The translations under genes and the position numbers were made by a program. The notes below the pieces were generated by a model. It was given only the letters and a program-made list of their open reading frames with translations, did not search any database and was not told the origin of the DNA. DNA of 64,000 nucleotides, from the NCBI RefSeq assembly GCF_900108515.1, contig NZ_FNWW01000006.1, forward strand, positions 62,001-126,000, written 5' to 3'. This DNA is from Halobacillus karajensis (GTDB lineage Bacteria > Bacillota > Bacilli > Bacillales > Halobacillaceae). Below are positions 51,691 to 59,806 of this stretch, in pieces. Position 1 is the first letter of the stretch. The number at the start of each line of letters is the position of its first letter.

Positions 51691-52224
51691 TTATGATGCA
51701 GGATGAACAGCTTTATTGAGGTCTGTTCGTTTCAGGATCTTTTGTGCAATCGGGTAAACGATAGCTACAAAAAGAATATTAAACAAAGCTGCAGGCAAAA
51801 CGACTGTGGCAAACATAATGCCAAAGCTCGCTTCCATCAGACCGATGATGTAAAGGACAACACCTAAAAAGATGGCGCCACTGATCATGGTACCGACAGC
51901 TGCTAAAACAGGCTGAGTGTATTTTTGATTTGAAATTTTTTTAGTTATTAGGACTAGACCAAAGAAAGCAAAAGCTGTCAATGGCTTATCAATGATGTTG
52001 GCCAGCTGGCCTCCAGGAACGGTGGTGGTCATCGCTGAAATGAACCCTGTTGCTAAAGATAGCAACAGTACATAAGAGGCCTTTGGGAATAATAAAATTC
52101 CAAGGAACATCATAGCGAGCATCATGTCCGGGCGCATTCCGAAAAAGAATGGAGGCGCTACGGCATGCAATACGGCACCAATTCCAACTAATAAAGACAA
52201 CATGATTAAAATACGAATATTCAT
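51691..52224 (-). CDS. trpP: Tryptophan transporter TrpP
   Basis: 177 residues, about five or six membrane helices. The N-terminal block PPFFFGMRPDMMLAMMFLGILLFP and VPGGQLANIIDKPLTAF are typical of TrpP/YhaG. Imports tryptophan. Its leader carries six TRAP-binding triplets that overlap the ribosome site, so translation should fall when tryptophan is plentiful. Gene order yhaH-trpP-hit is as in B. subtilis. Confidence 0.92.
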   Translation of the reverse strand: MNIRILIMLSLLVGIGAVLHAVAPPFFFGMRPDMMLAMMFLGILLFPKASYVLLLSLATGFISAMTTTVPGGQLANIIDKPLTAFAFFGLVLITKKISNQKYTQPVLAAVGTMISGAIFLGVVLYIIGLMEASFGIMFATVVLPAALFNILFVAIVYPIAQKILKRTDLNKAVHPAS

Positions 52225-52230
52225 TTATAT

Positions 52231-52258
52231 CTCTCCTCAACTAATCTAATCTCTTCTA
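52231..52258 (-). promoter_or_regulatory. trpP: TRAP-binding site in the trpP leader
   Basis: Six (G/U)AG triplets (UAG, GAG, UAG, UAG, GAG, GAG) separated by exactly two bases each, reading towards the ATG at 52224. The last two form the GAGGAGAG ribosome site. Matches the mode by which tryptophan-loaded TRAP blocks ribosome binding at trpP in B. subtilis. Confidence 0.88.
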
Positions 52259-52341
52259 AAGTACATCCAAACGTGTCCTCGTGACCGTTTGCGAACGTAT
52301 GCTAGTATTATAGCAGTCTTACCTATGAAAAATCAATGGAA

Positions 52342-52770
52342 TCACCCAGGGATATGCTGGTTGATTTCTCCAGCGATTGTTTGCAAATCTTCCGGTGTGT
52401 AATCATCAGCATGGACTTCCCACTTGGCATCGAAGCCATCCTCTTTTCCGTATCTCGGTATTAGGTGGATATGTAAGTGAAAAACAGACTGTCCAGCAGG
52501 TTCCTCATTGTTATTCAATACATTTAAACCGATCGGTTCATAGGTTTGTTTAATGGCATTAGCGATTTTCGGAACTCTTGCAAAGAGCTTTTCTGCTGTT
52601 TCTGGATGAGTGTGGTAAATATCTTGGCAATGTTGTTTAGGGATGACAAGGGTGTGTCCTTTCGTCACCTGACTGATGTCAAGAAAAGCATAGACATCTT
52701 CATCTTCATACACCTTTGCTGATGGGATTTCTCCGTCAATAATCTTACAGAAAATGCATTCCTCTGCCAT
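52342..52770 (-). CDS. hit: HIT-family nucleotide hydrolase (Hit)
   Basis: 142 residues from ATG 52770, behind AAGGAGTGG. HIT triad HLHIHLIPRYG near residue 99; the N-terminal CIFCKI and later His give the zinc site of HINT/Fhit-like proteins. Hydrolyses AMP-linked substrates (purine phosphoramidates). Divergent from ecsA, as in B. subtilis. Confidence 0.94.
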   Translation of the reverse strand: MAEECIFCKIIDGEIPSAKVYEDEDVYAFLDISQVTKGHTLVIPKQHCQDIYHTHPETAEKLFARVPKIANAIKQTYEPIGLNVLNNNEEPAGQSVFHLHIHLIPRYGKEDGFDAKWEVHADDYTPEDLQTIAGEINQHIPG

Positions 52771-52910
52771 GTTGAACCACTCCTTTTTAGTTTGATTGCA
52801 TTGTACCATAACCCGTAGTATAAACTCGATTAAGATGATAGGTGAAAAGTGTATCGCAGGGGAAAGTGTGATAAAATTTGTGCAGGATAACCAATGAAAC
52901 GAGGGATACG

Positions 52911-53654
52911 ATGGAACCGTTATTACATATTAAAGACCTTCACGGAGGCTATACCCATAAAAATGTTTTACATGGCGTATCATTCGATGTTAACCCTAAG
53001 GAGATTGTCGGCTTGATCGGGTTGAACGGAGCGGGTAAAAGTACGACGATCAAACACATTATTGGGATGATGCAAGCGAAAAAAGGTAGAGTAGCGATTA
53101 ATGGAACGTTATTTGAAGATAATCCGGAAGTGTATCGGCAGCAGCTGGGGTACATCCCGGAGATGCCCATTCTTTATGATGAACTGACATTATATGAACA
53201 CCTACACCTGACAGCAATGGCATACAATGTGCCGGAAGATGTTTTTAAGAGAAGGTTGGACCCCCTTCTAAAAGAGTTCAGGATGGAGAAGAAGTTGAAA
53301 TGGTTCCCAGTGCACTTTTCCAAAGGAATGCGTCAAAAGGTCATGATTATGTGTGCCTTTCTCATTGAACCAGACCTTTATATTGTGGATGAACCTTTTG
53401 TAGGTCTTGATCCGCTTGGAATCCAATCCTATTTACAGTTGATGGATGAAATGAAAGAGCGGGGGGCGGGAATTTTGATGTCTACGCATATTCTCGCAAC
53501 AGCAGAAAAATATTGTGATCGTTTTGTTATTCTCCATGATGGGGAAATCAGAGCAAAGGGAACGTTGAAGGAATTACGAGAGGCATTTGGGAAACCAGGG
53601 GCCTCGCTTGATGAAATTTATGTTCAATTGACAAAGGAAGAGCGATATGATTAA
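52911..53654 (+). CDS. ecsA: ABC transporter ATPase EcsA
   Basis: 247 residues from ATG 52911, five bases after GAGGG; same length as B. subtilis EcsA. Walker A GLNGAGKST, signature FSKGMRQK, Walker B LYIVDEPFVGLDP, switch STHILATAE. EcsAB affects protein secretion, RasP intramembrane proteolysis and competence. Its stop overlaps ecsB. Confidence 0.95.
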   Translation: MEPLLHIKDLHGGYTHKNVLHGVSFDVNPKEIVGLIGLNGAGKSTTIKHIIGMMQAKKGRVAINGTLFEDNPEVYRQQLGYIPEMPILYDELTLYEHLHLTAMAYNVPEDVFKRRLDPLLKEFRMEKKLKWFPVHFSKGMRQKVMIMCAFLIEPDLYIVDEPFVGLDPLGIQSYLQLMDEMKERGAGILMSTHILATAEKYCDRFVILHDGEIRAKGTLKELREAFGKPGASLDEIYVQLTKEERYD

Positions 53655-54861
53655 TGCAAAGGAGTTTTGGACAAAGCGCTTCTCTGAACATACGAAAGAA
53701 ACAAGCCGGTATTTGAAATATATTTTCAATGGTCATATTGCTGTGGCCATGTTGTTTTTTATTTCTGCATTGGCTTATTACTATCAGCAATGGCTTCAGG
53801 ATTTACCTGAGGATTTCCCGACCGCATGGATCATAGCTGTTGCTTTTGGGTTTATGGTCAGTTACAGCCCTGTCAGGACCTTGCTTAAAGAGCCGGACTT
53901 GGTTTTCTTACTACCTGCTGAATATCAATTGGGAGACTACTTTAAACGCTGTCTTATTTATAGTTATGTCGTTCAATTATATGTGATTTTCGTTCTATCT
54001 GCAGCGCTTGGGCCGTTGTATTTCGCTTCTTACCCTGAGTTAGGTACCCAGTATTATATAATGATGATCGGGATTGTGCTTATCATTAAAGTTTGGAATA
54101 TGATGTCGAATTGGTGGATGTTAAAAGAAAGAAATCCCCGGGCTCGCCTTATCGATCAACTGGTGAAAGCTGTTCTGAATATAGCGATCTTCTATTTTCT
54201 TTCCCAAGGAGAGTGGATTTTTGCCAGTATTGTAACCGTTCTGCTTGTTGCAGTGGTCCTTTACACTTATTCGGTCTCGAAACAAAAAGCTGGACTTGTC
54301 TGGGATCTGCTGGTTGAGAAAGACCAACAGCGGATGCGGACCTTTTACAGAATCGCCAACATGTTCACAGATGTTCCGCATTTAAAGAACACGGTGAAAA
54401 AGCGCCACACACTTGTAAGGATTCTTGTGGAGGGTATCCCATATCGACAGGATAAAACCTTTTCTTATTTATATAAAATTACTTTTATCCGAAGCAGTGA
54501 TTATCTGGGGATGTATATCCGCCTGATTGTCATTGGAGGATTGGCGATCTGGTTCGTTTCTAATTTATGGGTGAAGGTTATATTTGCTATCTTATTCTTA
54601 TATTTGAGTGCGTTTCAAATGATGACTTTATGGAATCATCATCGCACAATTGCCTGGCTTGATCTTTATCCGGTAAAGAAAGAATGGAAACAGAAAGCGA
54701 TTTTACAGTGGCTGCAACAAATAATATTGTTCCAAACATTTCTATTCGGCCTATTGTTCCTATTCCAGTGGAACCTGGTCGGCCTCGTTTTCGTATGGAT
54801 GGGTGGAAGCCTCTTCAGTTACTTGTTTATTCAAACGTATGTAAAAAAGAAATTGACGTAG
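53647..54861 (+). CDS. ecsB: ABC transporter permease EcsB
   Basis: 404 residues with about eight to ten membrane helices, starting 8 bases before the end of ecsA. FWTKRFSEHTKETSRYLKYIFNGH and FLLPAEYQLGDYFKR are typical EcsB segments. Membrane part of the Ecs transporter. Confidence 0.93.
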   Translation: MINAKEFWTKRFSEHTKETSRYLKYIFNGHIAVAMLFFISALAYYYQQWLQDLPEDFPTAWIIAVAFGFMVSYSPVRTLLKEPDLVFLLPAEYQLGDYFKRCLIYSYVVQLYVIFVLSAALGPLYFASYPELGTQYYIMMIGIVLIIKVWNMMSNWWMLKERNPRARLIDQLVKAVLNIAIFYFLSQGEWIFASIVTVLLVAVVLYTYSVSKQKAGLVWDLLVEKDQQRMRTFYRIANMFTDVPHLKNTVKKRHTLVRILVEGIPYRQDKTFSYLYKITFIRSSDYLGMYIRLIVIGGLAIWFVSNLWVKVIFAILFLYLSAFQMMTLWNHHRTIAWLDLYPVKKEWKQKAILQWLQQIILFQTFLFGLLFLFQWNLVGLVFVWMGGSLFSYLFIQTYVKKKLT

Positions 54862-54933
54862 CAGGGGAGACTATCCATCAGTCTTCCTTTTTTATTATCG
54901 AGGATATTAATCATTAGGTTGGAGGTTTTTGGT

Positions 54934-55635
54934 ATGAACTATGAAAAACAGGCTAAAAGAGAAGCACTGCGTTGGAGCAAATCATTAGACAAACGTTCAT
55001 CTATTCTTCAAAGGTCGTCTAAGCGTATGCAATCTACTATTAATGGGAAAATTCCGGATCGTGTACACAACATTGTTACAGATAGTATTCGGTCAATGAT
55101 CGAGCTTGCTCTCACTTCTTCTGAGTATATTCGCCCTGTTACTGTGAATCCGGATTGGAGTTTTGAGGAACGGGAAGAACAAGTCCGAGAACTTTTAAAA
55201 CAATACAAACGGACAGCATCTGTAGAAGGGGCTGGTACAGGACTTGGAGGGTTTTGGTTAGGAGTTGCAGACTTCCCTTTGTTACTGAGTATTAAAATGA
55301 AATTTTTATTCGATGCCGCTCAAGTGTATGGGTTTAATATTCATTCCTATCAAGAAAGGGTCTTCTTGCTACATGTCTTCATGCTTGCTTTTTCAGGTGA
55401 TAACGCTCGAAGAGAGGTGAAAAAGAAAGTAATGGAATGGAATGAGCTGGAGGTAGAAGAAAAAAATGTGGATTGGAAGACATTACAAATTGAATACAGA
55501 GATACTTTGGATCTCGTTAAGCTATTTCAATTAGTACCTGGATTCGGAGCAGTTGTCGGATATGTGGCGAATGGACGGTTACTGGAACAATTAGGGGAGA
55601 CGACTATTCAATCCAGCCGCCTCCGCTTGCTTTAA
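54934..55635 (+). CDS. ecsC: EcsC-family protein
   Basis: 233 residues from ATG 54934, behind GGAGG; the TTG at 54919 is inside the site. EcsC-fold with GAGTGLGGFWLGVADFPLLLSIKMKFLFD and a hydrophobic C-terminal half; peripheral membrane association likely. Third gene of the ecs cluster; role unclear even in B. subtilis. Confidence 0.9.
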   Translation: MNYEKQAKREALRWSKSLDKRSSILQRSSKRMQSTINGKIPDRVHNIVTDSIRSMIELALTSSEYIRPVTVNPDWSFEEREEQVRELLKQYKRTASVEGAGTGLGGFWLGVADFPLLLSIKMKFLFDAAQVYGFNIHSYQERVFLLHVFMLAFSGDNARREVKKKVMEWNELEVEEKNVDWKTLQIEYRDTLDLVKLFQLVPGFGAVVGYVANGRLLEQLGETTIQSSRLRLL

Positions 55636-56810
55636 ATTCCCTGCTTTTCCTGATAACTGATATAGGATTGAAACAACGTTTTGGCTGCATGAGGGAGCGC
55701 TGTTTCGTCAAAATCAAATTTAGGATGATGGTGCGGATAATAATGATCAGGGATTTGAGCCCCAGTGAAATAGAATGCTCCCGGCTTATCGAGAAGGTAA
55801 TACGCGAAATCTTCTCCTGCCATCACCGGTTCGATTTCCTCTGTTGTCAGGGAAGCATCGGCTTTGTTTGCGTTTTGCAACACTAATTCTGCCTCTTCGG
55901 GATGATTGACAACAGGTGGATACCCTTTTTCATATAAAAATTCATATTCGGCATCATATCCTGTACAGGCTCCTTTAATGACTTTTTCCATTTCTTCTAT
56001 GATCAAGTTTTGAACTTCTGGATCAAATGTGCGGACTGTACCGGTTAATTTTGCGGAGTCAGCAATAATATTGAATGTCGTCCCGGATTCAAATGTTCCA
56101 ACGGACAAAACAGCGGTTCTTAACGGATCTACTCTTCGGCTTACGATTTGTTGTAACGAAGAGACTAATTGAGAGGCAATGACAATGGCATCTTTTGTCT
56201 GATGCGGTTGAGCACCATGGCCGCCTTTTCCTTGGATTTTAATTTCAAATCTATCTGCTCCTGCCATGAATGGCCCTTTTGCCGTTTGAATGACTCCTGT
56301 TGGTGCATTTACCCATAAGTGTGTTCCAAAAACAGCATCGACATTTGTTAATGCCCCTGACTCCACAATGGGTTTTGCTCCTCCTGGAGCATATTCTTCC
56401 GCGTGTTGATGTAAGAAAATAATTGTTCCAGGCAGCTCTTCTTTATGAGGTGTGATAGCTTCCGCCAGACCGAGAAGAGCAGCAGTATGTCCATCATGGC
56501 CACAAGCATGCATAACCCCTTCATTTTTGGAGCGATATGGAACATCGTTTTCCTCCTGGATAGGAAGGGCATCGAAGTCAGCTCTTAAAGCGACCGTTTT
56601 TCCTGGTTTCCCACCTTCTAACTTAGCAATAACCCCATTTCCTCCTACATGACTTTCATAAGGGATCCCGAGCTTCTTATATGTATTGACAATAAATTGG
56701 GCTGTTTTCTCCTCGTTGAAAGATGCTTCTGGGTATTGATGCAAATGACGGCGCGTTTCCACCATTTTTTCATATAGTTCATCAATGGCTTGATAAATAT
56801 GTTCCCACAT
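55632..56810 (-). CDS. yhaA: M20-family N-acyl-amino-acid amidohydrolase (YhaA)
   Basis: 392 residues. Two-domain M20 peptidase: ALRADFDALPI, the metal ligands in MHACGHDGHTAALLG, HAEEYAPGG and PVMAGEDFAYYL, and a central lid/dimerisation domain. Hydrolyses N-acyl amino acids (hippurate/aminoacylase-like). TGGAGG precedes the ATG. Tail-to-tail with ecsC, overlapping by four bases, as in B. subtilis. Confidence 0.93.
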   Translation of the reverse strand: MWEHIYQAIDELYEKMVETRRHLHQYPEASFNEEKTAQFIVNTYKKLGIPYESHVGGNGVIAKLEGGKPGKTVALRADFDALPIQEENDVPYRSKNEGVMHACGHDGHTAALLGLAEAITPHKEELPGTIIFLHQHAEEYAPGGAKPIVESGALTNVDAVFGTHLWVNAPTGVIQTAKGPFMAGADRFEIKIQGKGGHGAQPHQTKDAIVIASQLVSSLQQIVSRRVDPLRTAVLSVGTFESGTTFNIIADSAKLTGTVRTFDPEVQNLIIEEMEKVIKGACTGYDAEYEFLYEKGYPPVVNHPEEAELVLQNANKADASLTTEEIEPVMAGEDFAYYLLDKPGAFYFTGAQIPDHYYPHHHPKFDFDETALPHAAKTLFQSYISYQEKQGI

Positions 56811-57067
56811 TTTATTTCCTCCATTTCGTTACGTAAATGCTGACATTCGTTTTCCTGCACCCTTATCCATATAAGACAATTGTTTTAAAAAGTGTAATAC
56901 AGATTCAGAATATTCTCAAATGAATCGTTCATAAATCCTTGAAAAGCGGGCGGGTTCGTACATCTGAGACCAGCTGTTTTTGCTCCTGGCATCTCATTTT
57001 TTATTATGGAGGCGTTTGGGCTATAAAGCTAAAATTTAGATTCTGCCAATACTTCGACAATCCCTGA

Positions 57068-57102
57068 AAAAATAAAAAAGATGACCTCTGAAAGGTCATC
57101 TC
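57068..57102 (-). terminator. Terminator of the ferritin-like gene
   Basis: AGATGACCT/AGGTCATCT stem (57079-57087 with 57093-57101), T6 on the minus strand. Confidence 0.78.
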
Positions 57103-57156
57103 CGTCTGATCGGTCATGATTTTAAAAGGTTAATCCCTATAAAAATAGGGGGCACC

Positions 57157-57594
57157 TTAGTCTTGTAGTCGTGAGTCTTGCAATAGTCGGCCGATTTCTT
57201 CCATATGTCCTGTTTCATCGGCAATCATATCATCCAGCTTGACAGATAGTTCTGTTAATCCAAGTTCTTCAGCCTGCGCTTTACGTTCTTCATAGCGTTT
57301 AATCGTTTGACGCTCAGCTTCACGTGCCTCTTCTAACATTGGTCTTACTTCGGTCAATTGTTTAACCTCGGCAGGAGTTGTCGTCGGCGCTCCCCCGAGA
57401 GTACTGATTTTTTCAGCTAAATAAAGGGCGTGTCCTTGCTCATCTGTTACTTCACTTTCAAAGAATGGCTTAAGGACTGAGCGGTATAAGCCAGTTACAA
57501 CCGCTGCATTATACGTGTACATAATGGATGCAGCATACTCATGAGACAAATCTTCATTTAAACCATCGATTAAGGCTTTCATTTTTTCATCCAT
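57157..57594 (-). CDS. Ferritin-like (bacterioferritin/DPS-related) protein
   Basis: 145 residues, four-helix bundle. Glu/His residues in SHEYAA, VTDEQGHALYLAE, EEAREAERQTIKRYEER and DETGHMEEI follow the carboxylate-bridged di-iron pattern (E-x6-Y, DExxH twice). Likely iron storage or peroxide detoxification, cytosolic. AAAGGATG precedes the ATG. Confidence 0.83.
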   Translation of the reverse strand: MDEKMKALIDGLNEDLSHEYAASIMYTYNAAVVTGLYRSVLKPFFESEVTDEQGHALYLAEKISTLGGAPTTTPAEVKQLTEVRPMLEEAREAERQTIKRYEERKAQAEELGLTELSVKLDDMIADETGHMEEIGRLLQDSRLQD

Positions 57595-57790
57595 ACAACA
57601 AACATCCTTTCTTATCTTTACTCATTACTAACTATTCCCTTTCCATATAGCTTTAAACATAAATCTCCGACTAGCGACGGGGCTTGATATCGTTTTAAAA
57701 GGGCGGATTTCCCAATACCATATAAGATAGATATTTTTGAACAGAAATCATCTGCCTTCTCTGTGAAGAGTAATAAATGGAGAAAATAAA

Positions 57791-58096
57791 ATGTATCAGC
57801 TTCTAATAGCCGTATTATTGATATTGTTAAGCGGGGCACTGCTTTTGTCGAATTTGATATTATTTCCCTGGAAATGAAATGGACCTGCGAAACTATTTTA
57901 TCTCATTATTCTATTAATTATTGGTCTGAATTTATGGCTTCTATATAATAATAAAAAGGATAATAATAAAAAGGCGGAGCTGGATAAGGTGCGCAGGGTC
58001 GGACTCAAGCCGCCGTCGATGTCCATGGAACGGACTGCTGAAAGAGGAATAGTACCGGGGGCTGTTCTTGTGAGCAGTCTTTTTTGGGTTTCTTGA
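57791..58096 (+). pseudogene. Small two-helix membrane protein gene interrupted by TGA
   Basis: ATG 57791 follows GGAGA by seven bases and encodes one hydrophobic helix (MYQLLIAVLLILLSGALLLS...FPWK), ending at TGA 57875. The same frame continues with a second helix (LFYLIILLIIGLNLWLLYN) and a Lys/Asn-rich end; the frame closes at 58094. One nonsense mutation would explain it. The last part overlaps a possible remnant of a lysine riboswitch, so the true C-terminus may be earlier. Confidence 0.4.
57973..58086 (+). promoter_or_regulatory. Possible degenerate lysine-riboswitch remnant with terminator
   Basis: AGGTGCG (57987-57993) and GCTGAAAGAGGA (58037-58048) resemble two conserved L-box blocks (GAGGTGCG and GCTGAAAGGGGA), spaced more closely than usual. 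A perfect 7-bp stem GACTGCT/AGCAGTC (58033-58039 with 58073-58079) with T6 follows. Central helices seem deleted. No lysine gene is downstream. Confidence 0.3.
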
Positions 58097-58250
58097 AAGA
58101 TGTATCAGAGCAAAAAAGAAGCCGGGTCTCTATAATTAGTGGCTTAGCAAAACCCATTCATCTGCAAGGGTCCTCTCCTATAAAACTACTTTGTTTTCGA
58201 GAAAATACCTAGTATAATGGCATGAGAGAGAGGTAGAAAGGATAAGATAC

Positions 58251-58676
58251 ATGAAGAAAAGCATGGAAACTTTGCTGTTCCTTTTATGGGCAATGGCACT
58301 CATAGCTACTGTCGGTAGTTTGTTTTTTTCTGAAGTTCTCGGTTATGAACCATGCGAGTTATGCTGGTATCAGAGGATTCTAATGTATCCACTCGTTCTT
58401 ATTTACGGAACGGCTTTATGGAAAAAGAAATGGGATGTGGCTTTTCCGGGTATCATCCTAAGTGGGATGGGTTTAGTGGTCTCTTCCTACCATTATGCTT
58501 TGCAAAAGATTCCTGCTCTTTCAGCAGGGGATACATGCGGTTTGGTACCGTGTAATGGTCAATACATCAATGTATTCGGTTTTGTGACGATTCCATTTTT
58601 AGCAGGCATGGCATTCATTATCATTTTTGTTGTGCATTTATTGTCCATTGTAAAGAGAAGGAGTGAAGACGTATGA
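58251..58676 (+). CDS. bdbC: Disulfide-bond oxidoreductase BdbC (DsbB family)
   Basis: 141 residues, four membrane helices. DsbB-type Cys pairs: CELCWYQR (37-40 region) and CGLVPCNG in the second outer loop. Re-oxidises an extracytoplasmic thioredoxin-like partner and passes electrons to quinone. The stop overlaps the next gene, which encodes a membrane-anchored CxxC protein, its probable partner. TATAAT near 58215 is a possible promoter. Confidence 0.92.
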   Translation: MKKSMETLLFLLWAMALIATVGSLFFSEVLGYEPCELCWYQRILMYPLVLIYGTALWKKKWDVAFPGIILSGMGLVVSSYHYALQKIPALSAGDTCGLVPCNGQYINVFGFVTIPFLAGMAFIIIFVVHLLSIVKRRSEDV

Positions 58677-59170
58677 AAAAAGGGATGATTATTTTTGCAA
58701 GTGCTCTAGTCGTACTTGTTATTATTCTGGTGTATGTAGTGAATTACCAAAATACACAAAAAACAGCAGATAACCCGTATGGGAAAGAAAACCTTGCACA
58801 ATCTACGATAGATCAAATGGATGATCCGAACTATCAAAATCAAATTCAACCAGACGAATTAGAAGAGGAAATTCAATCCGGTGAATCGACTACGGTTTAT
58901 TTTTACAGCCCTGAGTGTGTGTATTGCCAACGGACGACACCAAGAATGATGCCGATTGTGAATGAATATGATCTGGATGTGAAAAAGATGAATGTACTGG
59001 AGTTTCAGGATCAAATGAAAAAATACGGGATCGAAGGAACACCAACGCTCATCCATTTTGATAATGGGGAAGAGCAGGCACGAATTACAGGTGAGCAATC
59101 TGTGGATGGATTAGATGAGTTTTTCAAAAATGAGGTCATGAATAATAGTACGGATCAAGAAGAGGAATAA
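58673..59170 (+). CDS. Membrane-anchored thioredoxin-like protein (BdbC partner)
   Basis: 165 residues. N-terminal membrane helix (GMIIFASALVVLVIILVYVV), an acidic linker, and a thioredoxin domain with the redox motif CVYC in SPECVYCQRTTP and cis-Pro in EGTPTLIHF. Outside the membrane it likely forms or transfers disulfides with BdbC, whose gene it overlaps by four bases. B. subtilis uses the DsbA-like BdbD in this place; this protein is shorter and lacks the helical insert. Very acidic tail. Confidence 0.85.
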   Translation: MKKGMIIFASALVVLVIILVYVVNYQNTQKTADNPYGKENLAQSTIDQMDDPNYQNQIQPDELEEEIQSGESTTVYFYSPECVYCQRTTPRMMPIVNEYDLDVKKMNVLEFQDQMKKYGIEGTPTLIHFDNGEEQARITGEQSVDGLDEFFKNEVMNNSTDQEEE

Positions 59171-59171
59171 G

Positions 59172-59201
59172 AAAAGTGAGCGGGTTTCCGCTCACTTTTC
59201 C
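59172..59201. terminator. Bidirectional terminator
   Basis: AAAAGTGAGCGG/CCGCTCACTTTT stem with loop GTTT, between the thioredoxin-like gene and hmoB. Confidence 0.85.
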
Positions 59202-59205
59202 TATG

Positions 59206-59712
59206 CTAATCTTCCAATTGGATCATTTGGTATTTGGTAATGTACGCATCTCCATCAATGAAGGAAGGTTTTTTCTGGTGTTTCGGCCCTGACTTTTTGT
59301 GAGCGGCCTCGAAGGATTTAGAGTTCTTCCAATCCTCAAAGTCTTGTTCACTCCGCCATTGAGTAAATACTACATACGTATTCCCTTTCAACGGGCGAAG
59401 AATCCGAATAGCCTGGAATCCTTCACGATTCTCTACATTGCCGGCTCTTTGTTTAAATCGATCCTCGAAAACGGGACGTCCTTCGTCACTGACGGGGATA
59501 TTATTCATGACGACAAAACCTGTAGACTTTATCGTACCGACATAATCGACGGTTTCATAGTCGCGCCCTTCTTCAAAAATGGAGGGGTCTTCTCCCTCAT
59601 AATAGGCGACGGTTTTGTCTTGGTCCTGCAAAAAGTACAGGGATGCTTCAGGGTGTTGTTGACTCAGTTTGGATAAGTAGTTCAATGTGCCGTTGGTCAT
59701 CGATACTTTCAT
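59206..59712 (-). CDS. hmoB: Heme-degrading monooxygenase HmoB
   Basis: 168 residues, as in B. subtilis HmoB/YhgC (166). A ferredoxin-like ABM domain in the C-terminal half with NREGFQAIRILRPLKGNTYVVFTQWRSEQDFEDWKNSKSFEAAH; N-terminal extension of ~60 residues. Opens heme to release iron. Placed next to pbpF and hemEH as in B. subtilis. Confidence 0.9.
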   Translation of the reverse strand: MKVSMTNGTLNYLSKLSQQHPEASLYFLQDQDKTVAYYEGEDPSIFEEGRDYETVDYVGTIKSTGFVVMNNIPVSDEGRPVFEDRFKQRAGNVENREGFQAIRILRPLKGNTYVVFTQWRSEQDFEDWKNSKSFEAAHKKSGPKHQKKPSFIDGDAYITKYQMIQLED

Positions 59713-59806
59713 TGCTGATGTCTCCTTTCCTGCGTTATTCTCAGTTTATCAAGTGGAGTTCGATGGTAGCAAGTTTGAAGGATAGAATAGAAAGGATGCA
59801 CGATAT

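Noticed and set aside
57618-57839. 73-codon minus-strand frame
   Set aside because: No ribosome site, no recognisable features, and overlaps the better-supported plus-strand ORF at 57791.
57875-57877. TGA read as selenocysteine or programmed readthrough
   Set aside because: No SECIS-like hairpin or Sec machinery context; a nonsense mutation is simpler.
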